Part shown: positions 1-9,070 of the stretch, piece after piece | Position numbering within the stretch: the first letter of the stretch is position 1 | Layout: every line of letters starts with the position of its first letter | Assembly (NCBI RefSeq): GCF_010682105.1 | Contig: NZ_JAAGWH010000057.1 | Location: forward strand, 1-35,153 | Direction of reading: 5' to 3' | Length of the DNA stretch: 35,153 bases | From: Modestobacter muralis | GTDB taxonomy: Bacteria; Actinomycetota; Actinomycetes; Mycobacteriales; Geodermatophilaceae | Notes under the pieces: model-generated | Seen by the model: only the letters and a program-made list of their open reading frames with translations | What the model was told of the DNA's origin: nothing | Databases searched by the model: none | Position numbers and translations under genes: made by a program

Positions 1-293
1 GACAACTGCACGAAGGAACGCTTGGTGGCCAGCGAGATGACGTGCGCCAGCGTCGTCTTGCCGGTGCCGGGCGGGCCGTAGAGCACCAGCGACATCGGCT
101 CGTCGGCCTCGACCAGTCGGCGCAGCGGGGCGCGCGGGCCGAGCAGGTGGGTCTGGCCGACGACCTCGTCCAGCGACCGCGGTCGCATCCGGACGGCCAG
201 CGGTGCGCCCCGGTCGACCGGCGCCGCCCCCGGGTCGGCCTCGGCGTCGGCGAACAGCCCCTCGCCGAACAGCCCGGCGTCCCCTGCGGTCAC
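1..293 (-). CDS. rarA: RarA/MgsA-type replication-associated AAA+ ATPase, N-terminal part
   Basis: The first 97 residues are present and the rest runs off the left edge. The Walker A motif GPPGTGKT lies at residues 73-80, preceded by [13 protein letters not shown], the typical N-terminus of the RarA/MgsA/WHIP family. These proteins are related to the RuvB and DnaX clamp-loader ATPases and act at stalled replication forks. The GTG at 291-293 is chosen because the family-like sequence begins shortly after it and the divergent reductase gene starts only 65 bases away, so the two share a short divergent promoter region. RuvB is the closest alternative, but it is encoded separately in this window. 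Known of the family: a homotetrameric ATPase that interacts with SSB. Identity as rarA is fairly sure despite truncation. Confidence 0.85.
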   Translation of the reverse strand, partial: MTAGDAGLFGEGLFADAEADPGAAPVDRGAPLAVRMRPRSLDEVVGQTHLLGPRAPLRRLVEADEPMSLVLYGPPGTGKTTLAHVISLATKRSFVQL

Positions 294-358
294 GGTTGCG
301 ACGCTACCTGCGGGGCACGACGGTCGGTGACCACTCCGCGATCGGGAAGGCCCTCTCC

Positions 359-1234
359 ATGCAGCAGCGCACGATCGGCAACGCCACCGTCGGCACCGTC
401 TCCCTCGGCGCGGTCGGCCTCGGCGGGATGCCGCTGTCGACCAAGTCCGACCGCCCGTCGCCCGCCGACGCGGAGGCCGTGGTGCACGCCGCCCTCGACG
501 CCGGCGTCACGCTGATCGACACCGCCGACGCCTACGCCGCCGACGAGTCCGAGTTCGGCCACAACGAGGAGCTCATCGCCCGCGCCCTGGCCTCCTACGG
601 CTCCGCCACGGACGACGTCCTGGTGGCGACCAAGGGCGGGCACACCCGGCGCGGCAGCGACTGGGAGATCGACGGCTCGCCGGCCTACCTGCGCCGGGCC
701 TGCGAGGACTCGCTGCGCCGGCTGGGCGTGGAGCAGATCGGGCTGTACCAGTACCACCGCCCCGACCCCACCGTGCCGTGGGAGGACACGATGGGCGCGC
801 TGCGCGAGCTCGTGGACGCCGGGCTGGTGCGGATGGCCGGGATCTCCAACGCCGACATCGGCCAGATCGACTCCGCCCGGGCGATCGTGGGCGAGGCGCT
901 GGTGAGCGTGCAGAACCAGTTCTCGCCGGGCTGGCGCTCCTCGGCCGGCGAGCTCGCGCACTGCGCCGCCGTCGGCCTGGCGTTCCTGCCGTGGAGCCCC
1001 TTCGGCGGGATCACCGCGGCCAAGTCGCTGGGCTCGACGGCCGCGGAGTTCGGTGCCGTCGCCGACGAGCTGGGCGTCTCGGTGCACCAGGTGACCATCG
1101 CCTGGCACCTCGCGCAGGCCGACGTCGTCCTCCCCATCCCCGGCGCGAGCCGCCCGCAGTCCATCCAGGACAGCGCCGGAGGCGCCGACCTCGAGCTGTC
1201 CGCCGAGCAGCTCGCCCGCCTGAACGCCGCCTGA
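359..1234 (+). CDS. Aldo/keto reductase
   Basis: A 291-residue NADPH-dependent oxidoreductase of the aldo/keto reductase superfamily, a single TIM barrel in the cytoplasm. The catalytic tetrad is visible: Asp54 and Tyr59 in LIDTADAY, Lys92 in VATKGG and His133 in YQYHRP. The C-terminal part has the cofactor-binding stretch [10 protein letters not shown]. The reading frame is open further upstream, but the ATG at 359 is preferred: GGGAAGG lies about nine bases before it and the family fold begins at residue 3. The physiological substrate cannot be read from the sequence. It is divergent from rarA and followed by a palindromic element that may end its transcript. A second, different aldo/keto reductase lies at 4193-5194. 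Confidence 0.9.
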   Translation: MQQRTIGNATVGTVSLGAVGLGGMPLSTKSDRPSPADAEAVVHAALDAGVTLIDTADAYAADESEFGHNEELIARALASYGSATDDVLVATKGGHTRRGSDWEIDGSPAYLRRACEDSLRRLGVEQIGLYQYHRPDPTVPWEDTMGALRELVDAGLVRMAGISNADIGQIDSARAIVGEALVSVQNQFSPGWRSSAGELAHCAAVGLAFLPWSPFGGITAAKSLGSTAAEFGAVADELGVSVHQVTIAWHLAQADVVLPIPGASRPQSIQDSAGGADLELSAEQLARLNAA

Positions 1235-1255
1235 CCCCCGCCGCCCCACCTGCCC

Positions 1256-1327
1256 GTTGATCATGGGCGTCTTGCCGCGGGCACGCCGCTGACCGGCGCG
1301 TCGTCGAGCAGGAGGCCCATGATCAAC
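1256..1327. repeat. Palindromic element, copy 1
   Basis: A perfect 13-base inverted repeat (GTTGATCATGGGC at 1256-1268, its complement at 1315-1327) encloses a GC-rich core with its own small hairpin. It begins 21 bases after the reductase stop. It shares TGATCATGGGCGTCTTGCCG with a second element at 2308-2375, and the two flank one gene. It could act as a terminator and may belong to a dispersed intergenic repeat family. There is no U-run. Confidence 0.75.
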
Positions 1328-1348
1328 AGGCGGCGAGCGTGCTTACAG

Positions 1349-1366
1349 CCGCTGTATCCACAGCGG
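1349..1366. other. Small perfect hairpin downstream of the palindromic element
   Basis: CCGCTGT at 1349-1355 pairs with ACAGCGG at 1360-1366 around the loop ATCC. It sits between the palindromic element and the broken AbiEi-like gene. The inner GTATCCACA resembles a DnaA box with one mismatch, but no cluster of such boxes exists here. Function unknown. Confidence 0.4.
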
Positions 1367-1432
1367 CACGGGCGGTCCACAGATGGGGTCGACCACTGGT
1401 CGAGGGGTGCCCTCCCCCGTCACGGTCGCCTG

Positions 1433-2310
1433 GTGGACGGGATCTCGCTGGGCAGCAGCTACACGTGGTCATCGGCACGCGCGGCGGGCGTCACCCGGCG
1501 GCAGGTCGAACGCGACGGACGGCGGATCGGGCAGGGGCTCTACCTCTCAGCCGCCGCAGACCCCACGCTGCACGAGCGGTGCCGCGCATGGGCGCGGCTG
1601 CTCCCGCCCGGTGCTGCCTTCGGCGGTGCCACGGCAGCCGTGCTCGCCGGCGCGCCACTGGCCGAGCCGTCCCACCCGACGGTGGTGGTCCCGCCGGGGG
1701 TCGTCGTCCCTGCCCGGCGCGAACTCGTGGGGCTCGTCCGGACGCTCCTGCCGACTGACGTCCGGGTCCTCGAGGGCCTCCGGGTCACCTCGGGCGCCCA
1801 GACGTTCCTCGACCTGGCCGCTGTCCTGCCGCCGCACGACCTGGTCGCTGTGGGTGACGCGCTGTACCGGGGGCCGGCACCTGGACGCCGACGGGCTGCA
1901 GGAACGACTGGCGCGCGCCGACCGGGTGCGAGGAGTGGTCCGCGCGGTCGTGCGCACCACTGCTCAGCCCGTTGGCCGAGTCACGGCCGGAGAGCCTGCT
2001 CCGCTACTGGTTGCTGACCAGCGACCTGCCCGACCCCACGCCGCAGGTCCCGGTGACCGACCGGTGGGGCCGCGAGGTGGCCCACGGCGACCTGGGCTAC
2101 AGCGACTGGAAGATCCTGCTCGAGTACGAGGGCCGGCACCACGCCGAGCCCGACCAGTTCCGGCGGGACGTCGACCGGTACTCCCTCATGGGTGCCGGCG
2201 GCTGGCTGCTGCTGCGGTTCGCCGACCACCACCTGCGGACGCCGCACATCGTGCTCGACCGCACGCGCCGCGCCCTCCTCAGCCGCGGGTGGCGCCCGTG
2301 GCAGAGATGA
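1433..2310 (+). pseudogene. AbiEi/DUF559-type protein, frameshifted
   Basis: The family is recognisable but the frame is broken. The first part (from the GTG near 1433) has the winged-helix opening of AbiEi-like proteins, ARAAGVTRRQVERDG followed by GQGLYLS, then a middle domain to about 1868. The frame then shifts by +1 at the G-run in 1869-1874, reads HLDADGLQERLARADRVRG, and shifts +1 again between about 1935 and 1968. The last part (to the TGA at 2308-2310) has the restriction-endonuclease-like fold of DUF559/Vsr proteins, LLEYEGRHH and GGWLLLRFADHH. An intact protein would be about 290 residues. Such genes are common, often multicopy, in Geodermatophilaceae. The role is unclear: the N-terminus resembles type IV antitoxins, the C-terminus nucleases. 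No partner toxin adjoins. Start uncertain. Two sequencing errors are the alternative to a real pseudogene. Confidence 0.65.
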
Positions 2311-2375
2311 TCATGGGCGTCTTGCCGCGCGACACGCCGCCGAGCGGGGTGTCGCTGGCAAGACGCCCAGGATCA
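2308..2375. terminator. Palindromic element, copy 2, likely bidirectional terminator
   Basis: TGATCATGGGCGTCTTGCC (2308-2326) pairs with 2357-2375 over 19 bases with one mismatch. The pairing extends inward through GCGACAC-like segments, making a long hairpin. It sits between two convergent genes: its left arm contains the stop codon of the broken AbiEi-like gene and its right arm ends 15 bases from the aspS stop. That position fits a shared terminator. It is closely related to the element at 1256-1327. Confidence 0.7.
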
Positions 2376-2390
2376 ACGCCAGGGGGCGGC

Positions 2391-4145
2391 TCAGGCGGTG
2401 GGGGCGGCCTCGGGCTCGGCGGGGGGCTCGGGGACGAAGTCGATGCCGGCCTCGGTGCGCTGGGCGTCCGAGATCGGGGTCGGAGCACCGGTGAGCGGGT
2501 CGTACCCGGCGCCGGTCTTGGGGAAGGCGATGACCTCGCGGATGGAGTCGACGCCGGCCAGCAGCGCGGTCAGCCGGTCCCAGCCGAGGGCGGCACCGGC
2601 GTGCGGCGGCGGGCCGTAGTCGAAGGCCTCGAGGAAGAAGCCGAAGCGCTCGCGGGCCTCCTCCGTCGACATGCCGATCGCGGCGAACACCCGCTCCTGC
2701 AGCGTGGCGTCGGCGATGCGGACCGAGCCGCTCATCAGCTCGTTGCCGTTGCACACCAGGTCGTAGGCGTCCGAGAGCGCGGCGCCCTTGTCGGCCTCGA
2801 AGCCGTCGCGGAACTCCGGCGTGGGCGAGGTGAACGGGTGGTGCATGAACGTCCAGTCGCCGTCCTCGGTCTCCTCGAACATCGGGAAGTCCACGACGAA
2901 GAGGAACGACCAGGAACCGGGCTCGATCAGCTCCAGCCGCTTGGCCACCTCGTTGCGGGCAGCGCCCAGCAGCTCCTGCGCACCGCGGCGGGCACCGGCG
3001 GCGAAGAAGACGCAGTCACCGGGCTTCGCACCGACGGCCTCGACCAGGCCGGCGCGCTCGGCCTCGGAGATGTTCTTCGACACCGGCCCACCGAGGGTGC
3101 CGTCCTCGGCGATGGTGACGTAGGCCAGGCCCTTGGCCCCGCGCGAACGGGCCCAGTCCTGCCAGGCGTCGAACGCCCGGCGCGGCTGGGAGCCGCCGCC
3201 GGGCATCACGATCGCGCCGACGTAGGGCGCCTGGAACACCCGGAACGGGGTCTCGGCGAAGTAGGACGTCAGCTCGGTCAGCTCGATGCCGAAGCGCAGG
3301 TCGGGCTTGTCGGAGCCGAACCGGTCCATGGCCTCGCGGTAGGTCATCCGCGGGATGGCCGGCAGCTCGTAGGCGGCCAGCTGCGCCCACAGCGCCCGGA
3401 CGACGTCCTCGGCGACGGCCAGGACGTCGTCCCGGTCGACGAAGCTCATCTCGAAGTCCAACTGGGTGAACTCCGGCTGGCGGTCGGCGCGGAAGTCCTC
3501 GTCCCGGAAGGCGCGGGCGATCTGGTAGTACCGCTCGAGCCCACCGATCATGAGCAGCTGCTTGAACAGCTGCGGCGACTGCGGCAGGGCGTACCAGTGA
3601 CCGGGCTGCAGCCGCACCGGGACGACGAAGTCGCGGGCGCCCTCGGGGGTGGAGCGGGTCAGCGACGGGGTCTCGACCTCGACGAAGCCCTTCTCGGCCA
3701 TGACGGTGCGGGCGATCCGGTTGATCTCGCTGCGCAGCCGCAGCACCGACGCCGGGCCCTGCCGGCGCAGGTCCAGGTAGCGGTACTTGTAGCGGACGTC
3801 GTCACCGGCGGCCTGGGCGGTCTCGATCGGGAACGGCAGCGGGGCCGACGCCGACAGCACCTCCAGCGTCGAGGCGACCACCTCGATCTCCCCGGTGGGC
3901 AGCTCGGGGTTCTCGTTGCCGGCCGGCCGGGCCTGCACCTGCCCGGTCACGAGCACGCAGTACTCGTTGCGCAGCGCGTGCGCCTCCTCCTCGCGGACGA
4001 CGACCTGGGCGTAGCCCGAGGCGTCGCGGAGGTCGAGGAAGACGACCCCGCCGTGGTCGCGCCGGCGGGCGACCCAGCCGGCGAGGGTGACCGTGGTGCC
4101 GGCGTCGCTGGCGCGCAGCGTGCCGGCGTCGTGGGTGCGGAGCAA
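2391..4145 (-). CDS. aspS: Aspartate-tRNA ligase (probably Asp/Asn, non-discriminating)
   Basis: A class II aminoacyl-tRNA synthetase of 584 residues, the normal length for the bacterial type. Order: N-terminal OB-fold anticodon-binding domain (about 1-110), catalytic core with motif 2 [16 protein letters not shown] at 213-228, the GAD insertion domain in the middle, and motif 3 GAALGWDRL near the C-terminus. The final 25 residues are an Ala/Pro/Glu tail. Translation appears to start at TTG (4143-4145), with AGAGG upstream; the protein begins LRTHDAG as expected. His31 in RRRDHGG is the residue typical of AspRS enzymes that also charge tRNA-Asn. That specificity is inference and implies GatCAB elsewhere. 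The gene ends the hydrolase-hisS-reductase-aspS run, 47 bases after the reductase stop. Confidence 0.97.
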   Translation of the reverse strand: MLRTHDAGTLRASDAGTTVTLAGWVARRRDHGGVVFLDLRDASGYAQVVVREEEAHALRNEYCVLVTGQVQARPAGNENPELPTGEIEVVASTLEVLSASAPLPFPIETAQAAGDDVRYKYRYLDLRRQGPASVLRLRSEINRIARTVMAEKGFVEVETPSLTRSTPEGARDFVVPVRLQPGHWYALPQSPQLFKQLLMIGGLERYYQIARAFRDEDFRADRQPEFTQLDFEMSFVDRDDVLAVAEDVVRALWAQLAAYELPAIPRMTYREAMDRFGSDKPDLRFGIELTELTSYFAETPFRVFQAPYVGAIVMPGGGSQPRRAFDAWQDWARSRGAKGLAYVTIAEDGTLGGPVSKNISEAERAGLVEAVGAKPGDCVFFAAGARRGAQELLGAARNEVAKRLELIEPGSWSFLFVVDFPMFEETEDGDWTFMHHPFTSPTPEFRDGFEADKGAALSDAYDLVCNGNELMSGSVRIADATLQERVFAAIGMSTEEARERFGFFLEAFDYGPPPHAGAALGWDRLTALLAGVDSIREVIAFPKTGAGYDPLTGAPTPISDAQRTEAGIDFVPEPPAEPEAAPTA

Positions 4146-4192
4146 GGTGGTGCCTCTCTCGGAAGGTGCGGGGAGTCAGGAGGTGCGGGGGG

Positions 4193-5194
4193 TCACCAGC
4201 GGTCGTGCACGTGGGCGCGGATGCGCTCGTCGTACACGCGCTCGAGGTCGGCGAGCTGGCTGTCGCTCAGCGACGGGATCGAGGCCGCGGCCACGTTGCC
4301 GAGCGCCTGCTTCACGTTGCGCGCACCGGGGATGACGGCGGTGACGCCCGGCTGGTCGATGACCCAGCGGAGCGCGAACGCGGCGGTCTCGACGTCCGGG
4401 CCGGCGATCTCGGCGACCTCGCGGGCGGCGGCCACCCCGACGTCGAACGGCACGCCGGAGAAGGTCTCGCCGACGTCGAAGGCCTCGCCGTTGCGGTTGT
4501 AGTTGCGGTGGTCGTCGGCGCCGAAGGTCGTCGACTCGTCGTACTTGCCGGTGAGCAGGCCGCTGGCCAGCGGCACCCGGGCCAGGACGCCGACCTGGGC
4601 GCGCGCGGCGGCGGGCAGCAGCTCCTCCAGCGGCTTGCGCCGGAAGATGTTCAGGATGACCTGGATCGACTGGACGCCGGGGTGCTGCAGGGCGGTCACG
4701 CCCTCCTCGACGGTCTCCACCGAGACGCCGTAGGCGGCGATGGCCTGCTCGGCGACCAGGGCGTCGAGGGCGTCGTAGACCCGCTGGTCGGAGTAGACGG
4801 CCGGCGGCGGGCAGTGCAGCTGGACCAGGTCCAGGGTGTCGACGCCGAGGTTGCGGCGCGAGCGGTCGATCCAGGCGCGCAGGTTCTCCGGCGTGTACTG
4901 CTCGGCGGTGAACGGGTCGGCGCGGCGGCCGGCCTTGGTGGCCACGAAGGGGCGCTCGCCGCGGGCGGCCAGCGACTGGCGGATCCGCTCCTCGCTCTTG
5001 CCGTCGCCGTAGACGTCGGCGGTGTCGAGCAGGGTGACACCGGCGTCCAGGACGGCGTCCAGCACGGCCGCGGCGTCCTCGCTTGACACGTCACCCCAGT
5101 CGCCGCCCAGCTGCCAGGTGCCCAGGCCGACGACGGAGACGTCGGCACCGGTCCGGCCGAGCGGACGGGTCTCCAGCGGAGTCGAAGAGGTCAT
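4193..5194 (-). CDS. Aldo/keto reductase between hisS and aspS
   Basis: A 333-residue aldo/keto reductase with the tetrad Asp57 and Tyr62 (LLDTADVYG), Lys87 (VATKAG) and His127 (VQLHCP). The nucleotide-binding end is [10 protein letters not shown]. It is longer than, and only distantly similar to, the reductase at 359-1234, so it is not a recent duplicate. Its ATG overlaps the hisS stop by four bases (ATGA at 5191-5194), so its translation is probably coupled to hisS, and aspS follows 47 bases later. That places a soluble NADPH-dependent reductase inside an aminoacyl-tRNA synthetase operon. Nothing in the sequence gives the substrate. Confidence 0.9.
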   Translation of the reverse strand: MTSSTPLETRPLGRTGADVSVVGLGTWQLGGDWGDVSSEDAAAVLDAVLDAGVTLLDTADVYGDGKSEERIRQSLAARGERPFVATKAGRRADPFTAEQYTPENLRAWIDRSRRNLGVDTLDLVQLHCPPPAVYSDQRVYDALDALVAEQAIAAYGVSVETVEEGVTALQHPGVQSIQVILNIFRRKPLEELLPAAARAQVGVLARVPLASGLLTGKYDESTTFGADDHRNYNRNGEAFDVGETFSGVPFDVGVAAAREVAEIAGPDVETAAFALRWVIDQPGVTAVIPGARNVKQALGNVAAASIPSLSDSQLADLERVYDERIRAHVHDRW

Positions 5195-6453
5195 GCCCCC
5201 ACCGTCGCACGCACGCGGTCGAACAGCTCACCCAGGGGGACGGCGACCTGCTCGTGCGTGCGCAGGTCACGCAGCTGGGCCACGCCCTCGGCCAGGTCAC
5301 GGTCACCGACGACCACCGCGTGCGTGGCACCCGACCGGTCGGCGGCCTTCATCGCGCCCTTGAGCCCGCGGTCGCCGTAGACGGTGTCGGCGGAGACCCC
5401 GGCCGCCCGCAGCTGCCCGACCAGCCGGACGGCGAAGCTCTTGGCCGCAGCGCCCAGCGGCACGACGAAGGCCTGCACGCCCGGTGAGGTGACGACGTCG
5501 AGCCCCTCGGCCCGGATCGCCAGCAGCGTGCGGTCGACGCCGACGGCGTAGCCGATGCCGGAGAGGTCCGGGCCCCCGAGTGCCGCCGACAGCCCGTCGT
5601 AGCGCCCACCGCCGCCGATCGCGGACTGCGCGCCCAGGCCGTCGTGGACGAACTCGAACGTCGTCTTCGTGTAGTAGTCCAGCCCGCGCACCAGCCGCGG
5701 CGCCTCGGTCCAGGTGACCCCGAGGTCGGTGAGGTGCTCACGCACCGCGTCGTAGTGCGCCCTCGTGGAGTCCGAGAGGTGGTCGACCATCAGCGGGGCG
5801 TCGGCCAGCTGGGCCTGCACCTCGGGCCGCTTGTCGTCGAGCACCCGCAGCGGGTTGAGCGCGGCGCGCGCCCGGGTCTCCTCGTCCAGGTCCAGCTTCG
5901 CGAGGAACTCCACCAGCAGCTCGCGGTACTGCGGCCGGCACGTCTCGTCGCCCAGCGAGGTGAGCAGCAGCTCGAAGCCGGTCAGCCCCAGGTCGCGGTA
6001 GCCCTGCGTGGCCAAGGCGACCAGCTCGGCGTCCAGCGCCGGGTCGTCGACGCCGAGCGCCTCGACGTCGACCTGGGTGAAGTGCCGGTACCGGCCGGCC
6101 TGCGGGCGCTCGTAGCGGAAGACCGACCCGACGCTCCACAGCTTCACCGGCAGCGCGCCGGAGTAGAGCCGGTGCTCGATGAAGGAGCGCATCAGCCCGG
6201 CGGTGAGCTCTGGGCGCAGCGTGAGCGACCGGCCGCCGCGGTCGGTGAACGTGTACATCTCCTTGGAGACGACGTCGGTCGACTCCCCCACCCCGCGGGC
6301 GAAGACGGTGGTGTCCTCGAACGTCGGGGTCTCGATGTAGCCGTACCCGGCCCGCCGCAGCGGGGCGACGAGGGTGTCGCGGACGGCGAGGAACTCCGCC
6401 GAGGCCGGCGGCAGGGTGTCGAACGTGCCCTTGGGCGCGCTGAACGTGCTCAC
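5191..6453 (-). CDS. hisS: Histidine-tRNA ligase
   Basis: A 420-residue class II synthetase of the usual bacterial HisRS length. It begins [15 protein letters not shown], close to the family start, from a GTG at 6451-6453. Motif 2 is [16 protein letters not shown], the histidine-specific signature [12 protein letters not shown] follows, and motif 3 contains [13 protein letters not shown]. The C-terminal 90 or so residues form the anticodon-binding alpha/beta domain. It charges tRNA-His in the cytoplasm. The stop overlaps the start of the downstream reductase by four bases; upstream, the metallo-hydrolase ends 37 bases away, so the genes are probably co-transcribed. The Shine-Dalgarno sequence is weak. 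Confidence 0.97.
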   Translation of the reverse strand: MSTFSAPKGTFDTLPPASAEFLAVRDTLVAPLRRAGYGYIETPTFEDTTVFARGVGESTDVVSKEMYTFTDRGGRSLTLRPELTAGLMRSFIEHRLYSGALPVKLWSVGSVFRYERPQAGRYRHFTQVDVEALGVDDPALDAELVALATQGYRDLGLTGFELLLTSLGDETCRPQYRELLVEFLAKLDLDEETRARAALNPLRVLDDKRPEVQAQLADAPLMVDHLSDSTRAHYDAVREHLTDLGVTWTEAPRLVRGLDYYTKTTFEFVHDGLGAQSAIGGGGRYDGLSAALGGPDLSGIGYAVGVDRTLLAIRAEGLDVVTSPGVQAFVVPLGAAAKSFAVRLVGQLRAAGVSADTVYGDRGLKGAMKAADRSGATHAVVVGDRDLAEGVAQLRDLRTHEQVAVPLGELFDRVRATVGA

Positions 6454-6490
6454 GGTGTGATGACTCGCTTCGCTCGTGGGTGCGGCCCGG

Positions 6491-7174
6491 TCACAGGCCC
6501 CGACCCCGGGGGGCCTCGGCGGCCTGCGCCAGGTACGGGTTGGTGGCGCGCTCGCGCCCGATCGTGGTGGCCGGCCCGTGCCCGGGGAGGACGACGGTCG
6601 CGTCGTCCAGCGGCAGGACGACGTCGCGCAGCGAGCCGACCATGTCCGTCCAGGACCCGCCCGGCATGTCGACCCGGCCCACCGACCCGGCGAAGAGCAC
6701 GTCGCCGGCCAGCAGCCCCGGCGTCTCGCCGAGGTCGAGGGAGAAGACCACCGAGCCCCGGGTGTGCCCGGGCGCGTGCCGGACGGTCAGCTCGACGCCG
6801 GCCAGCGAGAGCACCGCGCCGTCGTCGAGCGGACGCACCTCGTCGGGGTCGGGCAGCGCGACGCCGGTGATCAGCGGGGCCAGCTGCGGGCCGTGCCAGC
6901 GGACGGGGTCGGACAGCATCCCGTTGTCGGCCGGGTGCAGGTAGGCGGGGATGTCGTAGCCGGAGCAGACCGGGAGCACGGAGAACGTGTGGTCCAGGTG
7001 CCCGTGGGTGAGGACGACGGCGACCGGCTTGAGCCCGTCCTCGTCCAGCATCCGGACCAGCGGCTCGACCGCGTCCATCCCCGGGTCGACGACGACGCAC
7101 TCGGTCCCGGGACCGGGGGCGATGGCGTAGCAGTTGGTGCCGAACGCGCCGGCGGGGAACGAGCGGATGAGCAC
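6491..7174 (-). CDS. Metallo-beta-lactamase-fold hydrolase, glyoxalase II-like
   Basis: A 227-residue single-domain hydrolase. The metal-binding motif THGHLDH (His57, His59, Asp61, His62) is intact. It is followed by the APGHTRGS histidine and [14 protein letters not shown], which supplies the bridging aspartate. This is the YcbL/GloB-like subgroup that hydrolyses thioesters such as S-lactoylglutathione. Actinobacteria usually lack glutathione, so the natural substrate may be a mycothiol conjugate or something else; this is inference. The start is a GTG (7172-7174) directly before [15 protein letters not shown], the normal family N-terminus. An orthologous gene stands next to hisS, ppiB-like and relA in mycobacteria, so the location is conserved. 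Confidence 0.88.
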   Translation of the reverse strand: MLIRSFPAGAFGTNCYAIAPGPGTECVVVDPGMDAVEPLVRMLDEDGLKPVAVVLTHGHLDHTFSVLPVCSGYDIPAYLHPADNGMLSDPVRWHGPQLAPLITGVALPDPDEVRPLDDGAVLSLAGVELTVRHAPGHTRGSVVFSLDLGETPGLLAGDVLFAGSVGRVDMPGGSWTDMVGSLRDVVLPLDDATVVLPGHGPATTIGRERATNPYLAQAAEAPRGRGL

Positions 7175-7335
7175 CCGTGCAGGTTACGCGGGCGCCATCG
7201 GTGCAGGTGGCGCTGCCAGGGAGCGGACAGGCGGCAGACCTACACTGCGCACTCGACACCGCGGGGCGCCATGGGTGCGCACCGCCCGCCCCCGAGCGCC
7301 TTCCCCAGCGCGCCATCCCGAGGAGCCCGAGAGAC

Positions 7336-8166
7336 GTGCCGAGCAACAAGCAGGCCCGCGAGGCCGCCCAGCGACGACTGCAGCGCCAGCTGGAACGGCG
7401 TGAGCAGCTCGCCCGCAAGCGCCACCGGAACCTGCTCGCCGCGCTGTCCGTGATCGCCGTCCTGGCCGTCGTCGGCGCCATCTTCGCCATCACCAGCGTC
7501 GCCGGCGGGGACGACGACGACGTGGCCGCGGCTCCCTCGACCTCGGCCGCCCCGACGTCGGAGGCCCCGGCCACCAGCGCCGCCGCCGCGCCGAGCACCA
7601 ACGCCGACGGCACCGTGACCTGCACCTTCACCGCCGACGACTCGGGCACCTCAGCCGGTACGCCCGCGCCGGACGTGCCCGGCACCGGGACCGCCGCGGT
7701 CACGATGGCCACCAGCGCCGGCGACATCGGGCTGTCCCTGGACCAGGCGAACGCCCCGTGCGCCGCGGCGAGCTTCGTGCACCTGGCCCAGACCGGCTTC
7801 TTCAACGGCACCCCCTGCCACCGGGAGACGGCATCCGAGGGCCTGAAGGTGCTGCAGTGCGGTGACCCGACCGGCACCGGCACCGGCGGCCCGGGCTACT
7901 CCTTCCCGACCCAGGTCACCGGCGGTGAGACCTACGGCCGCGGCACGCTGGCCATGGCCAACGCCGGCGCGGGCACCGACGGCAGCCAGTTCTTCCTGGT
8001 CTACGCCGACAGCCAGCTGCCCCCGGACTACACCGTCTTCGGCACCATCGACGAGGCCGGCCTCGGCGTGCTCGACGCGATCGCGGCCAAGGGCATCGAG
8101 GGCGGCGCCACCGACGGCGCCCCGGCCGAGCCGGTCACCCTCACTGCGGTGACCGTCCAGCAGTAG
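7336..8166 (+). CDS. Membrane-anchored cyclophilin-type peptidyl-prolyl isomerase
   Basis: A 276-residue protein. Residues 1-32 are basic and cytoplasmic, 33-55 form one transmembrane helix (LLAALSVIAVLAVVGAIFAI), about 56-115 are an Ala/Ser/Thr/Pro-rich extracytoplasmic linker, and the rest is a cyclophilin domain. Conserved elements include TPCHRETASEG (catalytic Arg after His), LQCGDPTGTGTGGPGY, GSQFFLVYAD and YTVFGTI. It should isomerise prolyl bonds of exported proteins at the outer face of the membrane. The frame is open to 7177, but the GTG at 7336 is chosen: AGGAG lies ten bases upstream and the basic n-region starts there. It is the counterpart of the mycobacterial ppiB beside relA. 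Confidence 0.92.
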   Translation: MPSNKQAREAAQRRLQRQLERREQLARKRHRNLLAALSVIAVLAVVGAIFAITSVAGGDDDDVAAAPSTSAAPTSEAPATSAAAAPSTNADGTVTCTFTADDSGTSAGTPAPDVPGTGTAAVTMATSAGDIGLSLDQANAPCAAASFVHLAQTGFFNGTPCHRETASEGLKVLQCGDPTGTGTGGPGYSFPTQVTGGETYGRGTLAMANAGAGTDGSQFFLVYADSQLPPDYTVFGTIDEAGLGVLDAIAAKGIEGGATDGAPAEPVTLTAVTVQQ

Positions 8167-8239
8167 GCGCCACCGCCCCAGGGCCCGGTCTCCCCCCGGA
8201 GGCCGGGCCCTCGTGCGTCCGGCGCCGCACACTGGGCCG

Positions 8240-8884
8240 ATGGACGCCGACCCCTACGCGGGCTTCCCCCCGGGCTTCTTCGACCGCAGCGACGACACCC
8301 CGGACGCCCGCTTCTACGACAGTCCTCGCCTGGTGACGCACATCGACGACGCCGCGATCACCGCGGTCGGCGAGCTGTACGCCGAGCTGGGCATCGACGG
8401 GTCCGCGCCCGCACCCACCCGGGTGCTGGACCTGATGTCGTCGTGGGTGTCGCACTTCCGGACCCCGCCGGCCGAGCTGGTCGTGCTGGGCATGAACGCC
8501 GAGGAGCTGCGCGCCAACCCGGCGGCCACCGAGACGCTGGTGCACGACCTGAACGCCGACCCGGCCGTGCCGCTGCCCGACGCCGACGTCGACGCGGCCG
8601 TGTGCTGCGTGTCGATCGACTACCTCACCCGGCCGGTCGAGGTCCTGGCCGAGGTGGGCCGGGTCCTGCGCCCGGGCGGGGTGCTCGCGGTGACCTTCTC
8701 CAACCGGTGCTTCCCGACCAAGGCCGTCCGCGGCTGGCTGGCCACCGACGACGAGCAGCACGGCGCCGTCATCTCCGAACTGGTCCGCCGCACCGGCGCC
8801 TTCACCGAGCCGACCGTCCAGCTGCGCACCGCACCCGGCGTGGGCGACCCGCTGTACGCCGTCGTCGCCACCCGCACCGTCTGA
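8240..8884 (+). CDS. SAM-dependent methyltransferase-like protein
   Basis: A 214-residue protein with the class I methyltransferase layout: RVLDLMSSWVSHF for motif I, an acidic turn, ADVDAAVCCVSIDYL for motif IV, and LAEVGRVLRPGGVLAVTFSNRCF, very typical of methyltransferase post-IV segments. Motif I lacks the usual glycine loop (GxGxG) and has LMSSW instead, so SAM binding is plausible but not assured. The ATG at 8240 is taken over an in-frame start 27 bases upstream because it is the last good start before conserved sequence. It follows the cyclophilin gene by 73 bases and converges with relA. Substrate unknown. Confidence 0.75.
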   Translation: MDADPYAGFPPGFFDRSDDTPDARFYDSPRLVTHIDDAAITAVGELYAELGIDGSAPAPTRVLDLMSSWVSHFRTPPAELVVLGMNAEELRANPAATETLVHDLNADPAVPLPDADVDAAVCCVSIDYLTRPVEVLAEVGRVLRPGGVLAVTFSNRCFPTKAVRGWLATDDEQHGAVISELVRRTGAFTEPTVQLRTAPGVGDPLYAVVATRTV

Positions 8885-8952
8885 CCCGCCGCGGCGCGCA
8901 GCGCCGTCCTCCCGAGCGGGGGCCCGGAGGGTCCCCCGAGGGAGGACCCGTT

Positions 8953-8976
8953 CCCCCTCCCGACGACGGGAGGGGG
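8953..8976. terminator. Strong hairpin between convergent genes
   Basis: A perfect 10-base stem (8953-8962 with 8967-8976; CCCCCTCCCG, loop ACGA) lies between the methyltransferase-like gene and relA, which converge. The whole gap 8885-9070 is rich in C-runs and G-runs that can pair in several ways. It probably serves as a bidirectional terminator without a U-run, as is common in GC-rich actinobacteria. Confidence 0.65.
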
Positions 8977-9070
8977 CGAGGCACGAGCCCCCTCCCCGAG
9001 GAGGGAACAGGATCGCTCAGCTCACCCGGGGCACGGCTCCTGGCCGCGCTGCGATCCGGAGGATCGCCAT

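Noticed and set aside
1349-1372. A DnaA box suggesting an origin
   Set aside because: One near match (GTATCCACA) inside a hairpin, with no cluster and no dnaA/dnaN genes nearby.
1383-4502. A 1039-codon plus-strand open frame antisense to aspS
   Set aside because: Its Gly/Arg/Val-rich product has no motifs and mirrors the codon pattern of aspS; a high-GC antisense artefact.
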